The notes below the pieces were generated by a model. That model was not told the DNA's origin, ran no database searches, and worked only from the letters and a program-made list of their open reading frames with translations. Positions 52,261 to 60,452 of a DNA stretch of 64,000 bases are shown here, in pieces. Position 1 is the first letter of the stretch; every line of letters starts with the position of its first letter. A program made the translations under genes and the position numbers. This DNA is from Pseudomonadota bacterium (GTDB lineage Bacteria > Pseudomonadota > Alphaproteobacteria > Micropepsales > Micropepsaceae). The stretch is taken from assembly GCA_016201105.1 (NCBI GenBank), contig JACQDN010000036.1:1-64000 (forward strand), in the 5' to 3' direction.

Positions 52261-54387
52261 CTATGCGCGCGTGGCGCGCCGAATGGCGATAGAGACGATC
52301 TCCTCTGTCAAAAGTTGCGGAAGCACGACCGGTCGATCGCCATTTGCACCGTACACGAGGTAGAGCGGTACGCCGGCGCGTCCCTGTTCGGCCAAGGCAT
52401 GAGCGATGGTAGCGTCACGGCGGGTCCAATCGGCCACCATATAAACCGCACCGGCGCGCGCGAATGCGCGTGCAATTGTCGGGCGCGAGAGAACGATGCG
52501 TTCGTTGACTTGGCAGGTGATGCACCAGGCGGCAGTGAAGTCGACGAATACGGGCTTTCCTCGGGCTCGCAGCTCGGCCAAGCGTTGTGGAGAAAAAGGT
52601 ACCTGCGGAAGACCCGCTGCGACTGTCGCGTCCCGCGGATTGAACGCATCCGTTTCCGCACCGCGCAACCCCATCATCGTAAGGATGACAGTCGCAATCA
52701 ACGCCGCGAGGCTCGCGATTTGGAATGCGCGTGCGCCGCGGCCGGAGCGTCGTTGGGCCTCGCCAAAGCTCCAGGCAGCGAACGCGAGGATAACGCCGGC
52801 ACCAAGCAATGAGGCTAGCGCGCTTGTCCCCGCTTGGAGCGTCAGCACCCAAGCCAACCAGCCTGCAGTCGCGAACATTGGAAACGCCAGGGCGGTCTTC
52901 ATCGTCACCATCCAGACACCTGGCCGCGGAAGGCGGCTCGCCAATTTGGGCGCGAAGGCGAACACCACATAAGGCGCGGCAAATCCAAAACCCAAGGCGG
53001 TAAAGATAGTGGCGATCGTCAAAGGGTTTTGCACGAGAGCATAGGCGACGGCGCTCGCCATAAAGGGCGCCGTGCAAGGGGCCGCAACCACCACCGCGAG
53101 CACGCCGGTCAGGAACGCGCTTGTAGCGCCGCTATGCGCGGCAACGTTTGCGCCGGCGCGCTGAAACAAGAGGCCCGCCTCAAAGGTGCCCACCAGATTG
53201 AGTCCCACAAGCAGCATGAGCAGCGCCAGTCCGGCGACCACGACGGGTGATTGCATCTGAAACCCCCAGCCGACCTCGGCTCCGGCCGCCTTGGCTGCGA
53301 GCAAGAGGCTGGCGAGCGCTAAAAAAGTCGCCAGGACGCCGGCCAGATACGACAAACTCTGCACGCGGATTTGTTGCGCTCCGCGCTTAGGTCCCGCAAA
53401 CGAAAGCACCTTCAGCGAGAGTATCGGCAGAACGCAAGGCATGAGGTTGAGGATGAGACCGCCAAGAAACGCAAACGCTATCGCACTCAATAAGCCCAGT
53501 GACAGGGCGGTATCGAGATTGTTGCCGTCTCGTGCTCCGCTTGAACCGCGAGCGTCACGAGGCAGCGGGCCTTCGTGTGCGACGATCTCGTAGGATTGTG
53601 TCCCCAAGGACAATACACCGCTTATGGAACGCGGATAGTGCGCGGCCGAAAACGCCAGCCCCGGTGCTATCGCCAAGGTCAGACCCTTTGAGCCGCGCTC
53701 CAAAATCTGAGGCCGGGCGTGGTCGATGAGACCTGTCTGGCTTGGAAAGAAGTAAGCATGAGAAAAATCGCCGCTTCGAACGGCTGGACCCGTCACCGCG
53801 ATCTTCAGAATGCCGTTTTCGCGATTCATCACCGCGGTCAACGCCGCCGTCTTCGGGGCGTGGGCGACTGTCTTGGAAACCTCGCTTCCCCATTTCGCAT
53901 CGGCGTGGGGTCGTGCGGTCACCGGCAGGCGCAGCGAGAGGTCTGCCTGTTCAGGGATGCAGATGTCGCTGCAAACCAGCAGTGAAACATGCGCCCGGAT
54001 CTCCGCTATCGAGCCTGGCATCGCGATTGCCGGCGGTGTCAGTGCGACCGGCAGCAACACCGATCCTTCGTAGCCGTAGTTCATGAGCGGGCCGACCGGC
54101 AGCTTCGAAGGAACCGGCCAGATGATCGATCCAGCGGTCCAGCCCTTTGGCAGGGACCAGGCGATCTGTGGCGGCTCGCCGGAATCGCCGGCGTTGCGCC
54201 AATACGTATGCCAATCCGGGGCGATGTGTTGGCTGAGCGCGACATAAACGGCGTGGCCCGGTGTAGCGGTGCCGGCGGGAGCAAGTTCCACCACATCGTG
54301 TCCCGTGTTGACGGGCCCCGTGGCTTGTGCGGGTCCCGTCAACATCAGAATCGTGGCGCTTGCGAATGCAGCGGCCATGAGTTTCAT
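52261..54387 (-). CDS. scsB: DsbD/ScsB-family thiol:disulfide interchange protein
   Basis: N-terminal VCSDICIPEQADLSL; TM DsbD domain (AFLGGLILNLMPCVLPILSLK); C-terminal Trx VDFTAAWCITCQVNE. Confidence 0.88.
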   Translation of the reverse strand: MKLMAAAFASATILMLTGPAQATGPVNTGHDVVELAPAGTATPGHAVYVALSQHIAPDWHTYWRNAGDSGEPPQIAWSLPKGWTAGSIIWPVPSKLPVGPLMNYGYEGSVLLPVALTPPAIAMPGSIAEIRAHVSLLVCSDICIPEQADLSLRLPVTARPHADAKWGSEVSKTVAHAPKTAALTAVMNRENGILKIAVTGPAVRSGDFSHAYFFPSQTGLIDHARPQILERGSKGLTLAIAPGLAFSAAHYPRSISGVLSLGTQSYEIVAHEGPLPRDARGSSGARDGNNLDTALSLGLLSAIAFAFLGGLILNLMPCVLPILSLKVLSFAGPKRGAQQIRVQSLSYLAGVLATFLALASLLLAAKAAGAEVGWGFQMQSPVVVAGLALLMLLVGLNLVGTFEAGLLFQRAGANVAAHSGATSAFLTGVLAVVVAAPCTAPFMASAVAYALVQNPLTIATIFTALGFGFAAPYVVFAFAPKLASRLPRPGVWMVTMKTALAFPMFATAGWLAWVLTLQAGTSALASLLGAGVILAFAAWSFGEAQRRSGRGARAFQIASLAALIATVILTMMGLRGAETDAFNPRDATVAAGLPQVPFSPQRLAELRARGKPVFVDFTAAWCITCQVNERIVLSRPTIARAFARAGAVYMVADWTRRDATIAHALAEQGRAGVPLYLVYGANGDRPVVLPQLLTEEIVSIAIRRATRA

Positions 54388-54418
54388 GGAAAATTCCTTC
54401 CCGCTTCGCCTGCGCGAT

Positions 54419-55051
54419 TCAGTACTCGACCGCGCATCCGTACGGCGTTGTCTCGGGTGTCGCGACTTGTCGTCCCGCGCTAAGATCGTTGATCGCATCG
54501 CGCACATACGGGCGCTTCACCGCATGGTCGGTTTCGGGGACGTCGTCGAGCGCGCCCTGATAGGCGAGGCGGCCCTGAGCGTCGACCACATACATTCCCG
54601 GCGTCGTGCGCGCGCCGTAACTGCGCCCGATGCTGCTATTGGTGTCGAACAAAAAGGCGCTGACAATTGCGCCGGTCTTGGCAATGCGCGCATTGGCGGC
54701 TTCGGGTGTCAAGAAACCCGGTTTGCTCGAATTCGCGGTATCGATCGAAAGCCAAACCACTTTCTTGTTGTGAGCGTAGCGCTGCAGTTTCTGCATCACT
54801 TGCGCGCCGTATTTGCGCGCGACATAGGGGCAAACGGGACTGGTCCACTCCAGCACCACCGAGGAGCCGCGATAGTCGGACAAATGATGCTGACGGCCGT
54901 CGCTTCCCATGGCTGTGAAGTCGGGTGCGAGGGCTCCGATCTGGATGTGCGAAAGCGGAGCGGAAGCAAGGGCTTCGGTTGGGGCAATCAGCGCTGTCGT
55001 GGTGAGGAAGAAAAAGGCGAGTTTCAGGACATGTGTGGCTGAAGAAATCAT
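54419..55051 (-). CDS. Secreted redoxin (AhpC/TSA-like) protein
   Basis: Signal peptide; GALAPDFTAMGSDGRQHHLSDYRGSSVVLEWTSPVCPYVARKY; TTPGMYVVDAQGRLAYQGALDD. Confidence 0.88.
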   Translation of the reverse strand: MISSATHVLKLAFFFLTTTALIAPTEALASAPLSHIQIGALAPDFTAMGSDGRQHHLSDYRGSSVVLEWTSPVCPYVARKYGAQVMQKLQRYAHNKKVVWLSIDTANSSKPGFLTPEAANARIAKTGAIVSAFLFDTNSSIGRSYGARTTPGMYVVDAQGRLAYQGALDDVPETDHAVKRPYVRDAINDLSAGRQVATPETTPYGCAVEY

Positions 55052-55241
55052 TGAGTGGTCTCCCTGGTTGTTGTCGGAAGGCAGACGCGTTGGAACATGG
55101 TGAACGTGTTCCATCTTGACTGCCGAACTGGCCGATCTCGTTCAGGATGGCGGGCTGCCTGAAAAGCCGGTAGTGCTGGAAGTCACTCCATGACTTTCGG
55201 CACGGGTCGCGCTTAAATCGAGCGCCTAGGATGGCCGTCTA

Positions 55242-56411
55242 ATGTCGACCCAATTTCACCGCTTGCTGCGAAATACCAGTTATCTGGTCTGGCTCAGCGT
55301 GCTGTTGCCGGTCATGATCGATGCGTTGCAAGTCCACCGATCGCAGGCGTTGAGCAAGTCCGGTCTGTGGATCGCGTTGTGGCTCATGTTCGGAGTGGCC
55401 CTTGTTGTGGGCGCGCGCGCCGCCGCCACGCCGTTGCGCACGCGGTTGACGATGTTCGGCCTTCAGACCGCGGCGGCCCTCGCCATGACGTGGTTGAGGC
55501 CGGATTTCTACGTCGGCTTCCTTCTGATCATCATTGCATGGCAACTGGCGATCTTTCTGCCCGTGCGGATCGCCGCTGGTTGGGTGTTGGCACAAGCGGC
55601 GCTTTTGTTCCTCGTGCTGTCACCGATCTGTGCCGACGGCTGCGGCTGGGTCGCTTCAACGGTCTATTTCGCCTTCCAAGTGTTCTTCGTTGTAACCGTA
55701 CTTTTGGTCAAGAAGGAATGGGAAGCGCGACTTGAGCAATCGCGCACCGCCGACGAACTTGGCGCGGCTCAGGCTCTACTCGTCGAGCGAAGTCGATCTC
55801 AGGAGCGGTTGCGGCTGTCGCAGGAGCTGCACGATGTCATGGGTCATCGGCTGACGGCACTTGCGATCAATTTGGAAATTGGACTTAACAGTCGGCAGGC
55901 CGAGGAGCGCGAAGACGCCATCGGCAAGGCCCGAAACGTCGCGCAGGACATGATCGCCGATGTGCGCGAGGTCGTGGGCGCGCTCAGGCGCACGGACGGC
56001 ACGCAGGGTCTTGATTTCGCCAAAGCGCTTGAAACCCTTGCGCACAACGCCCCCGAATTGGAGGTGCACGTATCTGCGCCCGCGGGTATTCGGCTGGAGG
56101 ATCCCGAACAGGCGCATGCATTCTTGCGTGGCGCCCAGGAAATCATAACAAACACGCTCAAGCATGCCCAAGCGCGGAACCTTTGGATCGACGTCACATT
56201 CGATTCCGGTCGTTTGATGATGCGCGCCGCAGACGATGGGAAGACGGCGCCTGCGAATCATTTCGATGCTGGAACTGCTGGTATTGGGCTTGCCGGTATG
56301 CGCGAACGCTTTCTGCGGCTGGGCGGAGGTGTCGAAGTCTCTTCGTTTGTCGGACAGGGTTTCACTGTACAGGCGTGGTTGCCGCTGATGTCGGCGGTTT
56401 CGACCTCATGA
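55242..56411 (+). CDS. NarL-type (HisKA_3) membrane sensor histidine kinase
   Basis: RLRLSQELHDVMGHRLTALAINLEIG; C-terminal ATPase GTAGIGLAGMRERFLRLGGGVEV. Confidence 0.9.
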   Translation: MSTQFHRLLRNTSYLVWLSVLLPVMIDALQVHRSQALSKSGLWIALWLMFGVALVVGARAAATPLRTRLTMFGLQTAAALAMTWLRPDFYVGFLLIIIAWQLAIFLPVRIAAGWVLAQAALLFLVLSPICADGCGWVASTVYFAFQVFFVVTVLLVKKEWEARLEQSRTADELGAAQALLVERSRSQERLRLSQELHDVMGHRLTALAINLEIGLNSRQAEEREDAIGKARNVAQDMIADVREVVGALRRTDGTQGLDFAKALETLAHNAPELEVHVSAPAGIRLEDPEQAHAFLRGAQEIITNTLKHAQARNLWIDVTFDSGRLMMRAADDGKTAPANHFDAGTAGIGLAGMRERFLRLGGGVEVSSFVGQGFTVQAWLPLMSAVSTS

Positions 56412-57049
56412 TTGAAGTCTGTCTTGTCGAGGATCAGGCGCTCGTACGCGAAGGTATCGAGACGCTATTGAATCTGACCGACGACATACGCGTGACGGCT
56501 TGCGCCACTGACGGAATTGAGGCGCTCGAAATCCTTCGTGCGACGAAACCGGATGTGGTCCTTCTGGATATCCGAATGCCGCGGCTTGACGGGCTGGGTG
56601 TTTTGAAAGTGCTGGCCCAGGACCCCTCATGCGCGGCAGCCGTGATCATTCTCACCACCTTCGACGACGATCATTCGGTCCTTGAGGGCCTTCGCCTTGG
56701 TGCCCGCGGTTACCTGCTCAAGGATGTGAGCTTTGCAAAGCTCACCGCGGCCATCCGAACTGTTGCGGCAGGCGGCACTCTCGTCAGCCCGGCGGTCACC
56801 GAACGACTGCTGCGCGGCCTGCACACGCGCCCGGTCAAGCCTTCGAACGTACAGCTTGAGGACTTGACCCCCCGCGAGTTGGAAGTATTGCGCCTGATGA
56901 GCGGTGGATTCAGCAATGCAGAAATTGCTTCGGCGCTGAACCTCACGGAAGGCACGGTTAAGAACCACGTCTCCAGCATACTCGCCAAGCTCAACACGCG
57001 TGATCGCGTGCGTGCGATACTAAAGGGGATAGAGTGTGGTCTCGTTTAG
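56408..57049 (+). CDS. LuxR/NarL-family response regulator
   Basis: VCLVEDQALVREGIETLL...VVLLDIRMPRLDGLGVL; HTH LTPRELEVLRLMSGGFSNAEIASALNLTEGTVKNHVSSILAKL. Confidence 0.95.
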   Translation: MIEVCLVEDQALVREGIETLLNLTDDIRVTACATDGIEALEILRATKPDVVLLDIRMPRLDGLGVLKVLAQDPSCAAAVIILTTFDDDHSVLEGLRLGARGYLLKDVSFAKLTAAIRTVAAGGTLVSPAVTERLLRGLHTRPVKPSNVQLEDLTPRELEVLRLMSGGFSNAEIASALNLTEGTVKNHVSSILAKLNTRDRVRAILKGIECGLV

Positions 57050-57140
57050 GCGACTTCAAACTCGATGGGCCCGATGCTCCAGGAAGAAATGTGCCGTTTG
57101 CGAAAGGCTTGCGCCGTCGGTGGTATCGCGGTGGATAACC

Positions 57141-57197
57141 ACCAAGGTGTTCGTGCTGTTGTGGGGGCTTGGATTTTATCATCTGTTGTGGTGGTGA
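57141..57197 (+). pseudogene. Duplicated 3' tail of the 51840-type membrane protein gene (or a tiny ORF)
   Basis: Reads TKVFVLLWGLGFYHLLWW* versus GVLVLLWGLGLYHLFWW* at 52205-52259. Confidence 0.5.
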
Positions 57198-58150
57198 ATT
57201 TGCGCAAGACACTGCTCGTATGCGCCATGGCACTGGCGGCCTGGCCGGCACACGCCCAGGATTCGTCCAATCTTCCGGGGTGGTCGTCCGGCATCGATAC
57301 GGTGACTGTCGTCGCCCATCCGAGCCCGCTGATGTGGCACGTGACCAAGGGCAATTCCGATGTCTGGCTGCTAGGCACGGTGCAACCCATTCCCGAAGAT
57401 CAAAAATGGGATTCCGCTCGCGTGGAAACCGTCCTTAAGGGCGCCAAGCGGTTGTTGCTGCAGCCGCGCGCCTCCGTCGGACTGCTCGAAGGCGCGTGGT
57501 TCATGCTGACCGGCACCGATGCGATCTATCTGCCCGATGGGCAGACATTCGAACAGCAGATTCCGGAAAATTTGCGCGTAAGGTTTGAGAAAGCGCGCAT
57601 ATCTATCGGCAAAGATGCGGATCACTATGAAGATTACCGCGTGCCGATCGCGGGCTTCGTTTTGGAAGGCGATGTGCTGAAGGCGCAGGGGTTCTCGCGC
57701 GATGAGCCGCAAGACCGCCTCAAGTCTATTGCTCAGCGCGACGGCGTCTCGGTTCATCCGATGGCGGAGTACGAGGCGCTCCCGCTGTTGCGAGAGGTCC
57801 CCTCGATGTCCAAGGCGGCCAATGAAGCCTGTCTCGAAGACGCGCTCGACGATATCGCGCAGCTCAGCACCCATGCCCGTTCCGCGGCAGAGGCCTGGGC
57901 GATCGGCGATCTTGAAGGCATCAAGGCGAACTATTCCGAAGTGCGTCTCGAACGCTGTCTGCAAGCGGTGCCATCGGCCGCGACGTTATGGAATCGCGCC
58001 GTGGCCGATTCCGTGAATGCAATCGTCGCAGCGTTGGACAAGCCCGGTACGACACTCGCCGTGGTGAATGTCGGTGCGCTCCTAAGAAAAAACGGTGTCC
58101 TCGACCGCTTGAAGGCGAGTGGCCTCACGATCGCGGATCCGGGTGAGTGA
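57194..58150 (+). CDS. TraB/GumN family protein
   Basis: MWHVTKGNSDVWLLGTVQPIPEDQKWDSARVETVLKGAKRLLLQ; C-terminal GTTLAVVNVGALLRKNGVLDRLKASGLTI. Confidence 0.82.
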   Translation: MNLRKTLLVCAMALAAWPAHAQDSSNLPGWSSGIDTVTVVAHPSPLMWHVTKGNSDVWLLGTVQPIPEDQKWDSARVETVLKGAKRLLLQPRASVGLLEGAWFMLTGTDAIYLPDGQTFEQQIPENLRVRFEKARISIGKDADHYEDYRVPIAGFVLEGDVLKAQGFSRDEPQDRLKSIAQRDGVSVHPMAEYEALPLLREVPSMSKAANEACLEDALDDIAQLSTHARSAAEAWAIGDLEGIKANYSEVRLERCLQAVPSAATLWNRAVADSVNAIVAALDKPGTTLAVVNVGALLRKNGVLDRLKASGLTIADPGE

Positions 58151-58317
58151 CTTCTGAAAATTGTTCGAAATCTCTTTTTGTTTCAGCTAGTTAAGTGGCG
58201 CGGCTTTCTGTCGACTGCTCTTGAAGCGCGCCAAAACCTTTCCCATCTTAAGTCCGTTCGGAAGGCCAAACGGCTTTCGGGCGCTAACCGGTCTCGGGCC
58301 CACAAGGGGCGAGGCCA

Positions 58318-58340
58318 AACCACATCGCTTCAAGGAGGTT
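58318..58340 (+). promoter_or_regulatory. Candidate ROSE-like RNA thermometer hairpin over hsp20 SD
   Basis: AACC-aca-UCGCU-uca-AGGA-GGUU: U(Y)GCU pairs AGGA with one bulged G, AACC pairs GGUU. Confidence 0.6.
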
Positions 58341-58347
58341 GTGAACC

Positions 58348-58806
58348 ATGCGTGCATTCGATTTTTCCCCCCTTTTTCGTTCCACCGTCGGTTTTGACCG
58401 TCTGTTCGACATGCTCGACCAAGGCGTCGCCGATACGCAGTCCTACCCGCCCTACAACATCGAGCGGACCGATGAGAACCACTACCGCATCACGGTGGCG
58501 GTCGCCGGCTTTGCCGAGAAGGATTTGAATGTGGAAGTGCGCGAGGGCGTGCTCAGCATTCTGGGCAAGCGCGAAGACGGCGAGAAAACAGACAAGCAGG
58601 GCTTTCTCTATCACGGCATAGCCGGCCGCGCGTTCGACCGTCGCTTTCAGCTGGCGGAGAACGTCGAAGTCCGCGGCGCCAAGCTCGAGAACGGCCTGCT
58701 TCACGTCGATCTGGAGCGCGTCGTGCCCGAGGAGAAGAAGCCGCGCCGCATCGCCATCAATGGTCCCGAATTGAGGACCATCGAAGGCAAGGCGAAGGCT
58801 GCTTAA
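58348..58806 (+). CDS. Hsp20/IbpA-family small heat shock protein
   Basis: YPPYNIERTDENHYRITVAVAGFAEKDLNVEVREGVLSILGKRED; FDRRFQLAENVEVRGAKLENGLLHVDLERVVPEEKKPRRIAI. Confidence 0.95.
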   Translation: MRAFDFSPLFRSTVGFDRLFDMLDQGVADTQSYPPYNIERTDENHYRITVAVAGFAEKDLNVEVREGVLSILGKREDGEKTDKQGFLYHGIAGRAFDRRFQLAENVEVRGAKLENGLLHVDLERVVPEEKKPRRIAINGPELRTIEGKAKAA

Positions 58807-58824
58807 TCAGGCAAATATCGAAAT

Positions 58825-58860
58825 GAAAGGGCGCCGGACGCTTCCGGCGCCCTTTCTGTT
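58825..58860 (+). terminator. Rho-independent terminator
   Basis: GAAAGGGCGCCGGA...TCCGGCGCCCTTTCTGTTTG. Confidence 0.8.
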
Positions 58861-58923
58861 TGTATGCGGAGAAGTGAAGCCCTATTCTGATTTGTGGGAT
58901 TTGACTTTCGACTTTCCGCACAC

Positions 58924-59886
58924 ATGCCCTCCTGGCAAAGCGCTCTCTTCGCCCGTTTCTCCCGTATCGCGCGCCCGCGCGCGAGCGGCGTGGAGACCGA
59001 CATCGAGGAGTTGCGCCGCCAATACGACTATCTGACGGATCGCTACGGCGCGATCCAGCCCGATGCGGTATTCGAGGCCGCAAGCGTCGGCCCCATCAAA
59101 GGGGAATGGGTGCGGGTCGATGTCTCCTCGGCGCACCGCATCATCCTTTATCTCCACGGCGGCGGTTACATCTCGGGATCGCCGGAGACCCATCGTCCGT
59201 TGATCGCGCGGCTCTGTCATGCCGGGCAAGCGATTGCTTTCGTGCCGAACTATCGCCTGGCGCCGGAATTCGCATTTCCGGCGGGGTTGCGCGACGCACT
59301 CGATGCCTATCGTCACCTTCTGTCGAGCAAGATTGCGGCGTCGTCTATCATTCTGGCGGGCGATGCTGCAGGCGGCGGTTTGGCCTTCGCCTGCCTGCTC
59401 GCCATCCGCAATGCGGGCCTGGCGATGCCCGCCGGCTGTTTGGCGATGTCACCCTGGGCGGATCTTTCGCTGACCGGCTGGTCGATGCTGCAGAACGCGA
59501 AAAACGATGCGGCTTTGTCCTGGGAACTGCTGTTCGTCAGCGCGCGGCACTATCTGAAGAAAACCAGCCCCGCCGATCCCTACGCTTCGCCGATTTACGC
59601 GAACTTCCGCGACTTCCCTCCGATCATGGTTCATGCCGGCAGCGAAGAGTTGCTGCGCGACGATGCCAGCCGCATCGGCGATCGCGCGGCGGAAGCGGGC
59701 GTACCTGTAAGCGTGGAAATCTATGACGGTATGCAGCACGTATTTCAGGCCAACGCTTATGTGCCCGAAGCCCGGGTCTCGCTGAACCGCTTGGGCGGCT
59801 TCATTCGCCAACGCGTTCCCGATCTCGCCCAGCCGGAAAAGCCGGAAGACGGCACGGATGCGGAGGTCAACCTCGCAACGGGGTGA
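58924..59886 (+). CDS. HSL-family alpha/beta hydrolase homologue with Ala at the nucleophile position
   Basis: LYLHGGGYISGSPETHRPLIA; ILAGDAAGGGLAFA (canonical GDSAGG); EELLRDDA; DGMQHVFQ. Start at MPSWQSALF. Confidence 0.88.
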   Translation: MPSWQSALFARFSRIARPRASGVETDIEELRRQYDYLTDRYGAIQPDAVFEAASVGPIKGEWVRVDVSSAHRIILYLHGGGYISGSPETHRPLIARLCHAGQAIAFVPNYRLAPEFAFPAGLRDALDAYRHLLSSKIAASSIILAGDAAGGGLAFACLLAIRNAGLAMPAGCLAMSPWADLSLTGWSMLQNAKNDAALSWELLFVSARHYLKKTSPADPYASPIYANFRDFPPIMVHAGSEELLRDDASRIGDRAAEAGVPVSVEIYDGMQHVFQANAYVPEARVSLNRLGGFIRQRVPDLAQPEKPEDGTDAEVNLATG

Positions 59887-59955
59887 TCGCGGGCGCTTGC
59901 CGCGACGAATTGCGACAAGTCCGACAAACTTCTTCGGCAATGATTCTTTAGTGTG

Positions 59956-59981
59956 CACGCGAAGCCGCGAAGACGCGGAGG
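59956..59981 (+). repeat. Left 26-bp inverted repeat of GxxExxY unit
   Basis: CACGCGAAGCCGCGAAGACGCGGAGG; perfect reverse complement at 60375-60400. Confidence 0.95.
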
Positions 59982-59986
59982 ACGTG

Positions 59987-60412
59987 ATGTCAGAACGCAC
60001 GGTTGAAGATATTACAGCAGAGATTGTGGACGCCGCTTATCACCTTCATTGTGAGATCGGACCCGGTCTCCTTGAAGCCGTCTATGATACGATCTTGGCT
60101 AAAGAGCTTGAGCGGCGCGGATTCCGCGCCGCTCGACAATTGCCGGTCTCACTGGACTACAAGGGGATGAGATTTCGTAATGTTGGCCGCGTCGATTTAT
60201 TGGTCGAAGGTCAAGTTGTTGTCGAAATCAAATCGGTAGAACACTTGGCCCCTGTACATCTCAAGCAACTATTGACCTATTTGCGTCTCCTGAAGCTACC
60301 CATCGGGCTCTTGATCAATTTTGGCGCTCCGACGCTGAAAGAGGGTTTGCGACGAGTGGTCAACGGGCTCGCGCCCTCCGCGTCTTCGCGGCTTCGCGTG
60401 AATCAGCGTTGA
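59987..60412 (+). CDS. GxxExxY protein (PD-(D/E)XK-like)
   Basis: CEIGPGLLEAVYDTILAKELERRGF; VGRVDLLVEGQVVVEIKSVEHLAPVHLKQLLTYLRLLKLPIGLLINFG. Confidence 0.92.
   Translation: MSERTVEDITAEIVDAAYHLHCEIGPGLLEAVYDTILAKELERRGFRAARQLPVSLDYKGMRFRNVGRVDLLVEGQVVVEIKSVEHLAPVHLKQLLTYLRLLKLPIGLLINFGAPTLKEGLRRVVNGLAPSASSRLRVNQR
60375..60400 (-). repeat. Right 26-bp inverted repeat of GxxExxY unit
   Basis: CCTCCGCGTCTTCGCGGCTTCGCGTG, 26/26 complementary to 59956-59981; inside the CDS 3' end. Confidence 0.95.
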
Positions 60413-60452
60413 CCTAACAGCTGGCTCGTCGGTTTCAGGGGTAGTGCAGGGT

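Noticed and set aside
55093-55113. GGAAC in GGAACATGGTGAACGTGTTCC considered as an EcfG promoter
   Set aside because: Seventeen nt after GGAAC the sequence is TCTT, not CGTT; kept only as a possible palindromic operator.
59941-60412. Target-site duplication flanking the GxxExxY inverted repeats
   Set aside because: Sequences outside the two repeats (…TTTAGTGTG and AATCAGCGTT…) share no direct repeat, so transposition by a classical IS mechanism is not supported.
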